Source: Emticicia sp. BO119
GTDB taxonomy: Bacteria; Bacteroidota; Bacteroidia; Cytophagales; Spirosomataceae
Assembly: GCF_013912375.1 (NCBI RefSeq)
Contig: NZ_JACETV010000011.1
Location: 123,715-187,714 of the forward strand
Length of the DNA: 64,000 nucleotides
Direction: 5' to 3'
Part shown: one piece after another, positions 55,580 to 63,814 of the stretch
How positions within the stretch are numbered: position 1 is the first letter of the stretch
Layout: each line of letters starts with the position of its first letter
Position numbers and translations under genes: made by a program
Notes under the pieces: model-generated
The model's database searches: none
What the model was told of the DNA's origin: nothing
The model's input: only the letters and a program-made list of their open reading frames with translations

Positions 55580-55709
55580 ATCAATTGATTGGTAGGATAT
55601 ACTGTCGTTAATTGACAGGTTGCGAACCAACTCAGTTTTACGTTCACTAACAATCAGTGTTTTGGATACATTTTCAGTACTAAAAGAGTATCAATAAACA
55701 CCTTCTGAA

Positions 55710-56939
55710 TTAGGTCTTTTTAATATTACTCTCAATTAAATTCACTTTTGCCGGACTTACCCCATATTCTTTAGCTAATTGGCTCCATTGTCCTAATGCG
55801 TATTTTGTTTGATTTATGATAAGATCAATCAATTGTTTTGAAAGTTTGGCTTCCAATCCTAATTTTATCAAGTGCTGCTCTTTTGGATTTTTCCCCTCAC
55901 CCATGACCATAGTACTTTGCTCGCCCCTGGGCCCACTGGAAAAAGTAAGGTCATAGGCAGGAGATAGTTGCCACTGTCCGGTTTTATCCATAAGAAAACT
56001 AAAGTTTTTGGCATGATCATCACGGTTATGAGACAATACATTGAAAACAGCCAGGCGATACATCTTTTCAACTTCACGAATATCTTTGGTAAGTGCTCCC
56101 GTGAGAGTCAGTAAATCTTCATAATCTAATGAGGGCATTCGGTAATCACTATGCAACAAACCTGCTGCTGTGTGCATATGATACCGCTTTGAACCATCCC
56201 GGTCGAAACGCTTGACGGCAAAATAACCAGCCCCCTTTTGTGACGGGAATAGATGTACCTCCGGTATATTCACTCCTGCTGTCTTCGCCATGAGGGCGTA
56301 AACATACTCTATGGCACCTGCATCTGTCCCATCTAGCGTATTAGGAAACTTAACGAGCCAGTGTTCAAACCCTTCTGCTAAGTGTTTTGCTCCTTGTGAT
56401 ATATTTTGACGATTCTTATCAAGCCCGATAAGGGCTTTAGGCCTTGCTCCAGCAGATGAGCCATTTAAGCTCAAGAGTTCTTCTATAACTTCACCAGAAC
56501 TTCCCGTAAGTACTTCCTCAGCTTTTTCAGCAAAATAATCCAGTTGAATTAAACCATCTATATCAGGCTGACTGAAATCCGGTTCATAGACCAACGCTCC
56601 CATGCCTTTTAATCCGACATTAGCCAAACGTTCAAGAGGTGTTATCTCTGACGAGATTACACCTTGTGACTGCATATAGCGATCAAACAATAAGCGTCCC
56701 CAACCATCGGGCAAGCTATCACTGAATACACCAGCCAGGCCTTCAAAAGGTCTTGGTGCAAATGAAGATACCCCTGGCTTTAGTGGCAAGCGTAGTGGCG
56801 AAATTTCAAGGCTCGATTGAAGAAAAGAGTTGTGATACTCAAAATAAACAATTCCATCACGGGCAGCTAAACGCCCGACAGGCAAGATGTCTCCACCGAA
56901 GTCCAGACCCACCTTAATATCTGCTATGGGTCTTTTCAT
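55710..56939 (-). CDS. hipA: HipA-family serine/threonine kinase toxin
   Basis: 409 aa. HipA-N (about 5-110) followed by a kinase core. P-loop-like SSAGARPKAL (161-170), catalytic loop HNRDDHAKN (304-312, Asp307/Asp308 and Asn312) and the metal-binding SPAYDLTFS (Asp330). In E. coli HipA phosphorylates glutamyl-tRNA synthetase and stops growth; the target here is not known. The start overlaps the hipB-like stop by 4 bp, a typical antitoxin-first operon. It probably stabilises the element. Confidence 0.9.
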   Translation of the reverse strand: MKRPIADIKVGLDFGGDILPVGRLAARDGIVYFEYHNSFLQSSLEISPLRLPLKPGVSSFAPRPFEGLAGVFSDSLPDGWGRLLFDRYMQSQGVISSEITPLERLANVGLKGMGALVYEPDFSQPDIDGLIQLDYFAEKAEEVLTGSSGEVIEELLSLNGSSAGARPKALIGLDKNRQNISQGAKHLAEGFEHWLVKFPNTLDGTDAGAIEYVYALMAKTAGVNIPEVHLFPSQKGAGYFAVKRFDRDGSKRYHMHTAAGLLHSDYRMPSLDYEDLLTLTGALTKDIREVEKMYRLAVFNVLSHNRDDHAKNFSFLMDKTGQWQLSPAYDLTFSSGPRGEQSTMVMGEGKNPKEQHLIKLGLEAKLSKQLIDLIINQTKYALGQWSQLAKEYGVSPAKVNLIESNIKKT

Positions 56940-57244
56940 TTCCGATGCCCTCGTTTACGGGTGGAGCGATTGTGCTTCTTCAGCACATCATCAATCGAAT
57001 TGAATAAAGGTTTATTTGGTTTTGTAGAGTCTATCATCTCCTCAAGTCCGCCAACCACCAAAAGAAGTTTGAGAAAGGATTCCAGTGAAATAATCCCCTT
57101 CTGCTCAAATTTTCTTAAGGTTGGTAGAGCAACGCCTGAACGTTCCGCTAATTCTTCCTGAGTCAACTCCATAAGCAAACGTCTCTTACGGATGTTATCA
57201 GTAAGTTTTCTTTGAGCTTTGGAAGGGGCTATAAGTGATACCAT
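56936..57244 (-). CDS. hipB: HipB-like XRE antitoxin
   Basis: 102 aa. The XRE helix-turn-helix (about 18-70) reads NIRKRRLLMELTQEELAERSGVALPTLRKFEQKG and is followed by a linker with a basic C-terminal tail (RSTRKRGHRK). HipB binds the operon promoter and HipA. It overlaps hipA by 4 bp. Confidence 0.88.
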   Translation of the reverse strand: MVSLIAPSKAQRKLTDNIRKRRLLMELTQEELAERSGVALPTLRKFEQKGIISLESFLKLLLVVGGLEEMIDSTKPNKPLFNSIDDVLKKHNRSTRKRGHRK

Positions 57245-57834
57245 GATATTAGTTATGCCAGTAAAAGCTTAATTTATGATACTATTGTATTACAAATATA
57301 CCTAAATCCAACTAGAAAGTCTATCGTTTCTTTAATATATAATAGATTATCGATTAGAGACTGATTAGCTACACCATATTTCCAATTAGTTAAACTACTT
57401 TAAGAGTTAGCATATATAGAAATGACTTTTATTGGTCATTAATTATTGCTTTTTCTGATACATATTCAGTTAAAGAAATGAAAAAATATGATTATGATTT
57501 TTAGTAACACTTATAACTGCTGTTAAGGTCTCTAATTTGATTCGAAATCGGTTAGGCTCATCTTATTTTCATAAGTCAGTATGTTCTCAATTATAAAGGG
57601 AACCTCGCAAGAAGTAGAAATCTATTCACTATAGAAAATATATAGTGCAGACTATACATTTTCTATATCGACTCCGAAAAGCAGCAAAAGCATAAGTTCC
57701 TAAATTGCAGGGTAAAGCGAATCACTCCACAGGCCGGAATCCATGATTAGAAGGTCAAAGGAGAAATAAGCTGAAAATGAGTGGTTTAGTTTAATAAATA
57801 CTAATTTGTTTCAAAACAAATACTTAATACTATC
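57245..57834. other. Long intergenic region upstream of HipBA and of a lipoprotein gene
   Basis: About 590 bp without a gene, A/T-rich up to about 57,700. It contains the dyad described separately and, just after this region, a canonical promoter for the lipoprotein at 57925. HipBA's promoter (minus strand) must lie near 57,250-57,350; I cannot identify its boxes with confidence. Confidence 0.35.
57630..57667. promoter_or_regulatory. Long near-perfect inverted repeat
   Basis: TATAGAAAATATATAGT-GCAG-ACTATACATTTTCTATA: arms of 17 bp with one mismatch and a 4-nt spacer, unusually long. It may bind a dimeric regulator such as HipB, or be a cruciform-forming site. It lies about 385 bp from the hipB start and 200 bp before the lipoprotein promoter. 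Confidence 0.4.
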
Positions 57835-57868
57835 ATGATATACCTTGCGCAATTTCTTTCAAAATCTT

Positions 57869-57918
57869 TTGAGAAGCAAGACATTTTCTGCTATACTCTA
57901 CGGGTCAACACAGGGAGG
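57869..57918 (+). promoter_or_regulatory. Sigma70-like promoter and Shine-Dalgarno of the lipoprotein gene
   Basis: TTGAGA (57869-57874), a 17-bp spacer, TATACT (57892-57897), then AGGGAGG (57912-57918) six bases before the ATG at 57925. These are the proteobacterial consensus elements in ideal spacing. They overlap a longer reading frame, so the ATG at 57925 is the start. Confidence 0.7.
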
Positions 57919-57924
57919 AACGTG

Positions 57925-58602
57925 ATGGCACAGTTTAGTTTTCGTCAGGGCTTAGTTACATTATTCGGTGCAATGACATTCGGTCTTGCCTCATGTGATA
58001 AAGGTGACCCGATTAATCCATCAGGCGGTAATACTAATCCAGACCCTATTGCTAAAGTGGATACTGTTGACTCTATTCTACAGGTTTATCCAAATGCCAG
58101 TTCTGCGGTTATGGGCGAATCTATAACAAAAGATGGTAAAAGATATTTTGGATTTAATGCACGTATCTCAGAAGATGTAAATGATACAAAAGTTACCACC
58201 GGAGCCTCAGGTTATGATAACATGAAGTATAAAGTAAAATACTTCAGAGAGAACATGAAAAAGGGAGCAAAATCTACTCCGGGTGGTGAATACTATATTG
58301 CGGCTGATAGTACCCAAAAACCAGTAATGTCCTATGAGCCAGCAGACGGTAAATACTTCAAAATTGTTCCTGTGACAGTAGGCAACCAAACCACTTACCA
58401 TCGCATTAAACGTGCAGATGTTTTTGTCGAATCAAAAGACGGTCTTCGGATTATGGGTTCTACAATCACCGATGATGCAGCCTTTAATGATCGTCTTGAT
58501 AATGTAGCAAGTCAGCAAAGCGCAGAATTATCTGCTAAACTCAATGTGCTTGATTTAAATGCGACCTCTAAATCTAAACTTGTTGTAATGAAAATTAATT
58601 AA
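57925..58602 (+). CDS. Secreted lipoprotein of unknown function
   Basis: 225 aa from ATG 57925 (chosen for the Shine-Dalgarno and because it gives a signal peptide). Signal and lipobox: LFGAMTFGLASC, then a Pro/Asn/Gly-rich spacer. The mature part is beta-strand rich, with KRYFGFNARISEDVND and GEYYIAADSTQKPV. No family recognised. Its 3' end overlaps the 3' end of the convergent cysteine-rich lipoprotein gene by 8 bp. Probably surface-exposed. Confidence 0.8.
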   Translation: MAQFSFRQGLVTLFGAMTFGLASCDKGDPINPSGGNTNPDPIAKVDTVDSILQVYPNASSAVMGESITKDGKRYFGFNARISEDVNDTKVTTGASGYDNMKYKVKYFRENMKKGAKSTPGGEYYIAADSTQKPVMSYEPADGKYFKIVPVTVGNQTTYHRIKRADVFVESKDGLRIMGSTITDDAAFNDRLDNVASQQSAELSAKLNVLDLNATSKSKLVVMKIN

Positions 58603-60868
58603 CATTTACACATGGATTTGGTTTAGGAACAGGGTTAATCAACCAGTTTGATAGGGTGGTGCTGATTAACCCTCCTTCTGTCATATCATTAGCCCTAAGG
58701 TTATTATAAACAGGTTTTTGTTCGTTTCCTAAATTGATATGGTTGGCGAAAATATATAAATCTCCTCCACCGGATCTGTATTTATCGACCGCAGCATCCA
58801 TCATGTCCCTGACGGAATTAAATGTTCCGCCTCCTAATGCCGGGCATCCTTCTGGTTTATTAAAATCCTGGGTCTCATCAAAAATGCCAAAAATCATGAG
58901 ACGTTTTGCTTGTGAAGAAGCGAGTTCACACAATACTTTTGGGTCATTGAAGAGTGGAAGTGAAGTTGCAGGATTTAACCGTGTGATGGAATTATCAGGC
59001 GGTAACGGGTTATCAACTTTAGATAAATAAGCAGTCAATAAAGCCTCGTAACTTGACTCCAACAACTCAATATTGGGATTATCTGCATCTCGATCACAAA
59101 ATCCGTTACAGATTGATTGTTCTTGACCCAGAATTGGGTTGCATGATCCGCTTCCTGAACATATCAGATTGGGCAGAGATATAGGTGCGCCAGTATAAGT
59201 ACCATTTTGTAACCCGCCTGTATCTACCCAAATCTCAATACCATTACTGTTTCCACCAGTACCACAGGGATCACCAGCATTGTTACAAGAGGTAATCGGA
59301 TCAGAAACAGAAGCCGGATTGCGTTTACGCATGGCATCTACTAAAAGCTCCGACCAAATCAGGTCGTTGGGTGCGGCATCCAGAGTCGCTGCTGAAATAT
59401 CCGGGACAATGTACCCTCTGTCATTGGCTGTCTGCCAGATTTCAGGCCGACTGTCGTTGGTGGACATGCGACTGGTGTCCCAGGCATTAGGTGAAGGCTT
59501 GCTCATGCTCCATTCCAGAGCGACCGGAATGTTCATCGTGATATGACGCACAATGGGAAGCCGATTGTTAGGGTTAGACCCTGCAATGGCCGGACAAGCC
59601 ACAGTTGTATTCAGATCCCGCTCACATTGAGCGCCGGCATAACCCACCCTGTATATGGTTTGAGGGGTGGAAACTACCTGACTGACTCCATTGATAACTT
59701 TCACCAACTGGCAACGTCTGGTCAGATACCGGGCTGTCAGTTTCCCATACCAGCCTTTGCCACAATCCCTGTTTTCTGCTGGGTTGCCGATGAGTTCACC
59801 GTTAGCGTTTAACTGCATGGGTGAATAAGGATTGATGGTAAATCTTGGCGGCGGCATATCCTGATCGCACTTGAGATAGGTTTTAGGTTCAGGATTATAG
59901 GGTTCTGCATCACAGGTATTGGAGCCATCCTTATTTTTACGACAGAAAAACGTATAATACCCCGGCCCATTCCCTTCCAGTTCCTGTTTCAAACTGGAAA
60001 CTTGCAGTTCGATTACATCATCGGCAGGTTTGGTAATGTCCTGGCTGGGGTCACGACAATAAACATTGATTTCTTGTGAAGTAGCAGGGGGCAGGGTAGT
60101 TGATAAATTAGGCGTACATTCCCAGGATTTATTCAGCCTTTGAATTTCATTGGCTACATTACCAATTTTGATGGTGCCTGTTTCTTGGGTGGTTTCATTA
60201 TCAGCGAATTTCAGTTGACAGATTTGTTCCCGTTTGATTACCCCGTCTGTTCCATTCGGACAAGGCATCGTTATATCCCTTTTGAAAGTCGGCTGTGTCG
60301 TTTTCTTTGGATCGGGCAGACCGTCCAGACCGTCAGGTGCAAGAAAGCCGGCTACAAAGATTGGTGAACCTTCCACAATATCATCTCCAACGGTACAGCC
60401 TAAGGCTATTCCTTTCTTGGGTAACTGAACGCCACTGGCGTTTTTCATGCCAACAGCATCATGACCAAATTTAAGGACTAAGGAAGCAGCCATTGTACTT
60501 CCTTGCTGTTTGAGGCTTGATACTCCCATAGGCTTTTCAGTGAAATAGGCTATGGCGCCGTATTTCCCACAAGTATTGACTTTAACGCCCGTAGGCGGCA
60601 CAGGTTTGGGATTATTCTGAACGGTAAAATCGGTGGGTTTATCAGAGAGAATTTTGCCATTATCTGATAAAGGGGTTTTGCGCTTCATTTGAGAGGCAAC
60701 TAGATAGGCGGACAAATTCTGTGCAGAGGTGGCCAGACTTCCGGCCATGTTTTCGATGTGTGCCCGTTGATTGATAGTATTGTACCGGGCGGAAACATCG
60801 CCTTCATCCGGCAAACAGCTACTTAATAAGGCAATAGATAACAGGAAAGGAATTTTTCGCAAAAGCAT
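58595..60868 (-). CDS. Large cysteine-rich lipoprotein of unknown function
   Basis: 757 aa. Signal with lipobox (SIALLSSC). Mature protein is Cys-, Pro- and Asn-rich, with Cys residues spread along the whole chain and short patterns such as CNNAGDPCG, CSGSGSCN and CNGFCDRD, consistent with many disulfides outside the cytoplasm. Other parts look like a secreted globular protein (SQAKRLMIFGIFDETQDF). I know no homologous family. It may act in mating-pair recognition or as a surface virulence-type protein; both are speculation. Its promoter is recognisable (see 60896-60924). Confidence 0.75.
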   Translation of the reverse strand: MLLRKIPFLLSIALLSSCLPDEGDVSARYNTINQRAHIENMAGSLATSAQNLSAYLVASQMKRKTPLSDNGKILSDKPTDFTVQNNPKPVPPTGVKVNTCGKYGAIAYFTEKPMGVSSLKQQGSTMAASLVLKFGHDAVGMKNASGVQLPKKGIALGCTVGDDIVEGSPIFVAGFLAPDGLDGLPDPKKTTQPTFKRDITMPCPNGTDGVIKREQICQLKFADNETTQETGTIKIGNVANEIQRLNKSWECTPNLSTTLPPATSQEINVYCRDPSQDITKPADDVIELQVSSLKQELEGNGPGYYTFFCRKNKDGSNTCDAEPYNPEPKTYLKCDQDMPPPRFTINPYSPMQLNANGELIGNPAENRDCGKGWYGKLTARYLTRRCQLVKVINGVSQVVSTPQTIYRVGYAGAQCERDLNTTVACPAIAGSNPNNRLPIVRHITMNIPVALEWSMSKPSPNAWDTSRMSTNDSRPEIWQTANDRGYIVPDISAATLDAAPNDLIWSELLVDAMRKRNPASVSDPITSCNNAGDPCGTGGNSNGIEIWVDTGGLQNGTYTGAPISLPNLICSGSGSCNPILGQEQSICNGFCDRDADNPNIELLESSYEALLTAYLSKVDNPLPPDNSITRLNPATSLPLFNDPKVLCELASSQAKRLMIFGIFDETQDFNKPEGCPALGGGTFNSVRDMMDAAVDKYRSGGGDLYIFANHINLGNEQKPVYNNLRANDMTEGGLISTTLSNWLINPVPKPNPCVNVN

Positions 60869-60895
60869 GGAAAGCGGCCTTAGGATTAGGGGTCA

Positions 60896-60924
60896 ATCAT
60901 AAGGATACAATAAAAAACTATCAA
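60896..60924 (-). promoter_or_regulatory. Sigma70-like promoter of the Cys-rich lipoprotein
   Basis: On the minus strand, TTGATA (60924-60919), 17 bp and TATGAT (60901-60896), about 28 bp before the ATG at 60868. Ideal spacing; -35 and -10 are close to the enterobacterial consensus. Confidence 0.55.
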
Positions 60925-60979
60925 TTAGTTAAATGCGGCTGGCAACTTGCCTTTTATGTACACGATTGTAAGATACCTG

Positions 60980-61131
60980 GGAAGCCGTTAAAGGCTTTAG
61001 GGATTGGAACCCCTGATTTCATAGCGGTTTGTGACCGAAACCTCACTCCTCGATCTGTCGGGGAGACCCGGATGTATGTTCAGCCTGCAAAGGTAAAGAT
61101 TCGGGTAGCCTTTCTATGAAATCGGCTTTCC
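60980..61131 (+). ncRNA. Multibranched structured RNA candidate upstream of 61162
   Basis: Paired segments in order: GGAAGCC (60980-60986) with GGCTTTCC (61124-61131, one bulged T); AGGG/CCCT hairpin (60999-61014); closing stem GATTTCATAG (61015-61024) with CTATGAAATC (61114-61123), 10 bp perfect; then three hairpins inside it: GGTTT/AAACC (61026-61042), CTCCTCGA/TCGGGGAG (61046-61065, one G-U), and CCCGGAT/ATTCGGG (61067-61105, one G-U). The three hairpins sit in a multiloop, cloverleaf-like. No reading frame fits. It ends 30 bp before the ATG of the 107-aa gene. Confidence 0.6.
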
Positions 61132-61161
61132 AACTCCCTGACGCCAATCGAGGGGGCATAA

Positions 61162-61485
61162 ATGGACATTCAGGATACACTCTATCAATCAGGTTACTAT
61201 TCAAGTCCTTTGTATATGAAACATTGGATAGCTAATCATTACATTATTATGATTGGTGACAGGATTGCTCGCACCAGATATTTTTGTGAAAAGCCTATTG
61301 GGTATAAAGAACTGGCGACTTTGTTTAATCAATGGCAGATACCAACCACCAATGATGATAAACAGGACAAGTGGACAGACCAGAGCATTCAGGAAGTATT
61401 TTATAAATATCTTTCTCTATTAGAGATTACCGAACAGGATATAATCAATGTTTATCCGAAGTTGCACAAGTTAGGGATACCTTGA
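61162..61485 (+). CDS. Small hypothetical protein with structured leader
   Basis: 107 aa. Strong Shine-Dalgarno AGGGGG five bases before the ATG. Largely helical, with several Tyr and Trp residues (YMKHWIANHYIIMIGDRIARTRYF and WTDQSIQEVFYKYLSLLEITEQDI). No motif or family recognised. It follows the structured RNA candidate directly, so its expression is probably set by that RNA. It lies at the right side of the element, before the XRE/type I locus. Confidence 0.65.
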   Translation: MDIQDTLYQSGYYSSPLYMKHWIANHYIIMIGDRIARTRYFCEKPIGYKELATLFNQWQIPTTNDDKQDKWTDQSIQEVFYKYLSLLEITEQDIINVYPKLHKLGIP

Positions 61486-61564
61486 AGTTCACCATATCCT
61501 CAATCTTTAGGTTTAGTGGTCAAAACTTTCGTTTTACAAGCAGGATAAAAGACTTTATTTTTAT

Positions 61565-61606
61565 TATATTTGTTTATCAGTATAGATTTAGTATAGTCAA
61601 ACTATA
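61565..61606 (+). promoter_or_regulatory. Promoter box and operator of the XRE gene
   Basis: TATATTTG (61565-61572) matches the Bacteroidota -7 consensus. It is followed by TATAGT-CAA-ACTATA (61592-61606), a perfect 6-bp dyad covering the expected transcript start, likely an autoregulatory site for the XRE protein starting 10 bp further on. No convincing -33 box. Confidence 0.45.
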
Positions 61607-61615
61607 TATTTTATT

Positions 61616-62044
61616 ATGAATATGCACACAGGAGCAAAAATCAGGGGGATTAGATTATTAAAAAATCTATCACAGGAAAATATGGCAGAAATGTTAGATA
61701 TGAGTATCTTGGCCTATGGCAATATTGAGAGAGGAAAGACCAATGTTTCAGAAGAAAGACTTCAACAAATAGCAGAAAAGCTGGGTGTATCCACAGATGA
61801 TATTTTGAATTTTGGCGATAAGGTCAATAATTTTTTTGACCAATGTAATGGCCCAATTGGAGTATTATCAGAAAATGTTCATCAAACAAATAATTATGAT
61901 GCTCGTGAATTACAGCATGAGAATGAAAAACTACAGTTACAAATTGAGAAGTTAAAGTTAGAAATTGAAAAGATTACCCTTGGAAAAGAAAAGGCGGAAT
62001 TAGAGCTAAAATATTTTCTTGAAAAGATTGCTCCCAATAATTAA
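61616..62044 (+). CDS. XRE-family regulator with C-terminal coiled coil
   Basis: 142 aa. XRE helix-turn-helix at about 5-65 (GAKIRGIRLLKNLSQENMAEMLDMSILAYGNIERGKTN), then a linker and a coiled coil (about 100-140) with heptad Leu/Ile pattern (EKLQLQIEKLKLEIEKI). This design is frequent in Cytophagales genomes and differs from phage repressors in the coiled tail, which should mediate oligomerisation. It precedes hsdM and may control the restriction-modification locus; no direct evidence. Confidence 0.85.
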   Translation: MNMHTGAKIRGIRLLKNLSQENMAEMLDMSILAYGNIERGKTNVSEERLQQIAEKLGVSTDDILNFGDKVNNFFDQCNGPIGVLSENVHQTNNYDARELQHENEKLQLQIEKLKLEIEKITLGKEKAELELKYFLEKIAPNN

Positions 62045-62243
62045 TGACTGTTCTGCTATATAAATTTTTCAATCTTTTTACTACGACTACTACATTAAAT
62101 CTGTTTTGATGATGTAAGAAATAAGCCTTATAGAAATATTCTCCTCTAAAATAAAATATATTGCCAAAAAGCATTACTATTGCAGTTTTTAATATTTCAA
62201 ATCCTTAATTGATTACATTAAGGATTATTTATTTTCTAATAAA

Positions 62244-63794
62244 ATGTCAGAAGAACATAAAAGAGTTTTAGAGCAGCAGCTGTGGAATATCGCGAACACG
62301 TTAAGAGGCAAAATGGATGCGGATGAATTTCGCGATTATATTCTTGGATTTATATTTTATAAATATCTGGCCGAAAAGATGGAAATCTATGCTAATTCCA
62401 TTTTAAAGCAGGATAAAATTGAATTCCGAGAAATCGATGAAAATACAGAAGAAGGACAAAGCTATATTGATGCAATAAAAGAAGAAGCTGTTGAGACTTT
62501 AGGGTATTTCTTAAAGCCATCTGAGCTGTTTAGTGAAATTGCTAAAAGAGGAGAAACGAATATTTTCATTCTTGAAGATCTTCAAAAGATATTGACCAAT
62601 ATTCAGTTGAGTACTATGGGGACTCAAAGCGAGGAGGACTTTGATAATCTTTTTGAAGATATGGACCTTAATAGCACTAAATTAGGCAAAACGCCTGAGG
62701 CGAGAAACGCTATCATTGCAAAGGTATTGGTGCACCTGGATGGGATTGACTTTAGATTGGAACACACTGAATTAGATGTATTAGGAGATGCCTATGAGTA
62801 TTTAATCGGACAATTTGCCAGTGGTGCAGGAAAGAAGGCTGGCGAATTTTATACACCTCAGACAGTTTCTAAAATTCTGGCAAAAATTGTAACTACAGAA
62901 AAAAATAAACTTAAGTCAGTTTATGACCCTACATGTGGTTCTGGCTCTTTATTACTGCGTGTAGCCAGAGAAGTAAAAGATGTCAATAATTTCTACGGAC
63001 AGGAGATGAATCGTACGACGTATAACCTTGCTCGTATGAACATGATATTACATGGGGTGCACTATAGAAAGTTTGATATAAAACAGGAAGATACTTTAGA
63101 GCATCCTCAACACCTTGGACTGCAAGCAGAGGCTATTGTAGCGAATCCTCCCTTTTCGGCTGTTTGGAGTGCCAATCCTTTATTTATGAGTGATGAACGT
63201 TTTAGTCAGTATGGGAAACTATCCCCAGCAAGTAAAGCAGATTTTGCTTTTGTACAACATATGGTTTACCATCTGGCTGAAAATGGAATCATGGCCATTG
63301 TTTTACCTCATGGTGTTTTGTTTCGGGGTGCGGCAGAATTACAGATACGTAGATACCTGATTGAACAAAAAAATTACTTAGATGCTGTTATTGGTTTGCC
63401 TGCTAATATCTTCTATGGCACCAGTATTCCAACTTGCATTTTAGTCTTCAAAAAATGCCGCGAAACTCCAGACGATATTCTATTTATCGATGCCAGTAAG
63501 GAATTTGATAAAATGAAAAATCAGAATGTGTTACGGGAAGAACACATTGAGAAAATTGTTGAGACTTATCGTAATAGAAGTGTTATTGAAAAATACAGCT
63601 ACAGAGCTTCCTTAAGCGAAATCGCAGAAAACGATTATAACCTCAATATTCCTCGCTATGTAGAATCTTTTGAGGAGGAAGAAGAAATAGATATACAAGC
63701 GGTTATGAGTGAAATCAAATCACTTGAGGCCAAACGAGCTGACTTAGACCAACAGATAAATGTCTATTTAAAAGAGTTGGGGCTTGTTTTTTAA
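62244..63794 (+). CDS. hsdM: Type I restriction-modification methyltransferase HsdM
   Basis: 516 aa. HsdM N-terminal helical domain (about 5-130), then the N6-adenine methylase domain with AGEFYTPQ (199-206), motif I DPTCGSGSLLL (228-238) and catalytic NPPF (301-304). The C-terminal coiled segment contacts the specificity subunit. It forms a methyltransferase with HsdS and, with HsdR outside the window, a restriction complex. A specificity-subunit gene follows within 60 bp, as in a normal hsdMS operon. Confidence 0.95.
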   Translation: MSEEHKRVLEQQLWNIANTLRGKMDADEFRDYILGFIFYKYLAEKMEIYANSILKQDKIEFREIDENTEEGQSYIDAIKEEAVETLGYFLKPSELFSEIAKRGETNIFILEDLQKILTNIQLSTMGTQSEEDFDNLFEDMDLNSTKLGKTPEARNAIIAKVLVHLDGIDFRLEHTELDVLGDAYEYLIGQFASGAGKKAGEFYTPQTVSKILAKIVTTEKNKLKSVYDPTCGSGSLLLRVAREVKDVNNFYGQEMNRTTYNLARMNMILHGVHYRKFDIKQEDTLEHPQHLGLQAEAIVANPPFSAVWSANPLFMSDERFSQYGKLSPASKADFAFVQHMVYHLAENGIMAIVLPHGVLFRGAAELQIRRYLIEQKNYLDAVIGLPANIFYGTSIPTCILVFKKCRETPDDILFIDASKEFDKMKNQNVLREEHIEKIVETYRNRSVIEKYSYRASLSEIAENDYNLNIPRYVESFEEEEEIDIQAVMSEIKSLEAKRADLDQQINVYLKELGLVF

Positions 63795-63814
63795 TTTTTT
63801 TCTTCGAATCCTTA

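Larger units (their letters stand above)
37663..61500. mobile_element. Mosaic integrative mobilizable element next to tRNA-fMet (boundaries approximate)
   Basis: From the 3' side of tRNA-fMet to about 61.5 kb the genes are those of an integrative element: two excisionase-like regulators, coupling ATPase, MobF relaxase, ArdC, DNA methyltransferases, RadC-like, Toprim-like, AlpA, P4-type integrase and HipAB. VirB4-like and other mating-pore genes are absent, so it is mobilizable rather than self-transmissible. Integrase and att-like sequences lie internally at 54.0-55.6 kb, not at the far right end. The region may therefore be two adjacent or nested elements, with a junction near 55.5 kb. I could not find a second copy of the tRNA-fMet 3' end, so the right boundary is a guess from gene content. 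Confidence 0.55.

Noticed and set aside
37663..61500. A second copy of the tRNA-fMet 3' end as right attachment site
   Set aside because: The only tRNA-like 3' end found (55461-55494) matches tRNA-fMet only at positions conserved in most tRNAs, so it is not the expected direct repeat.
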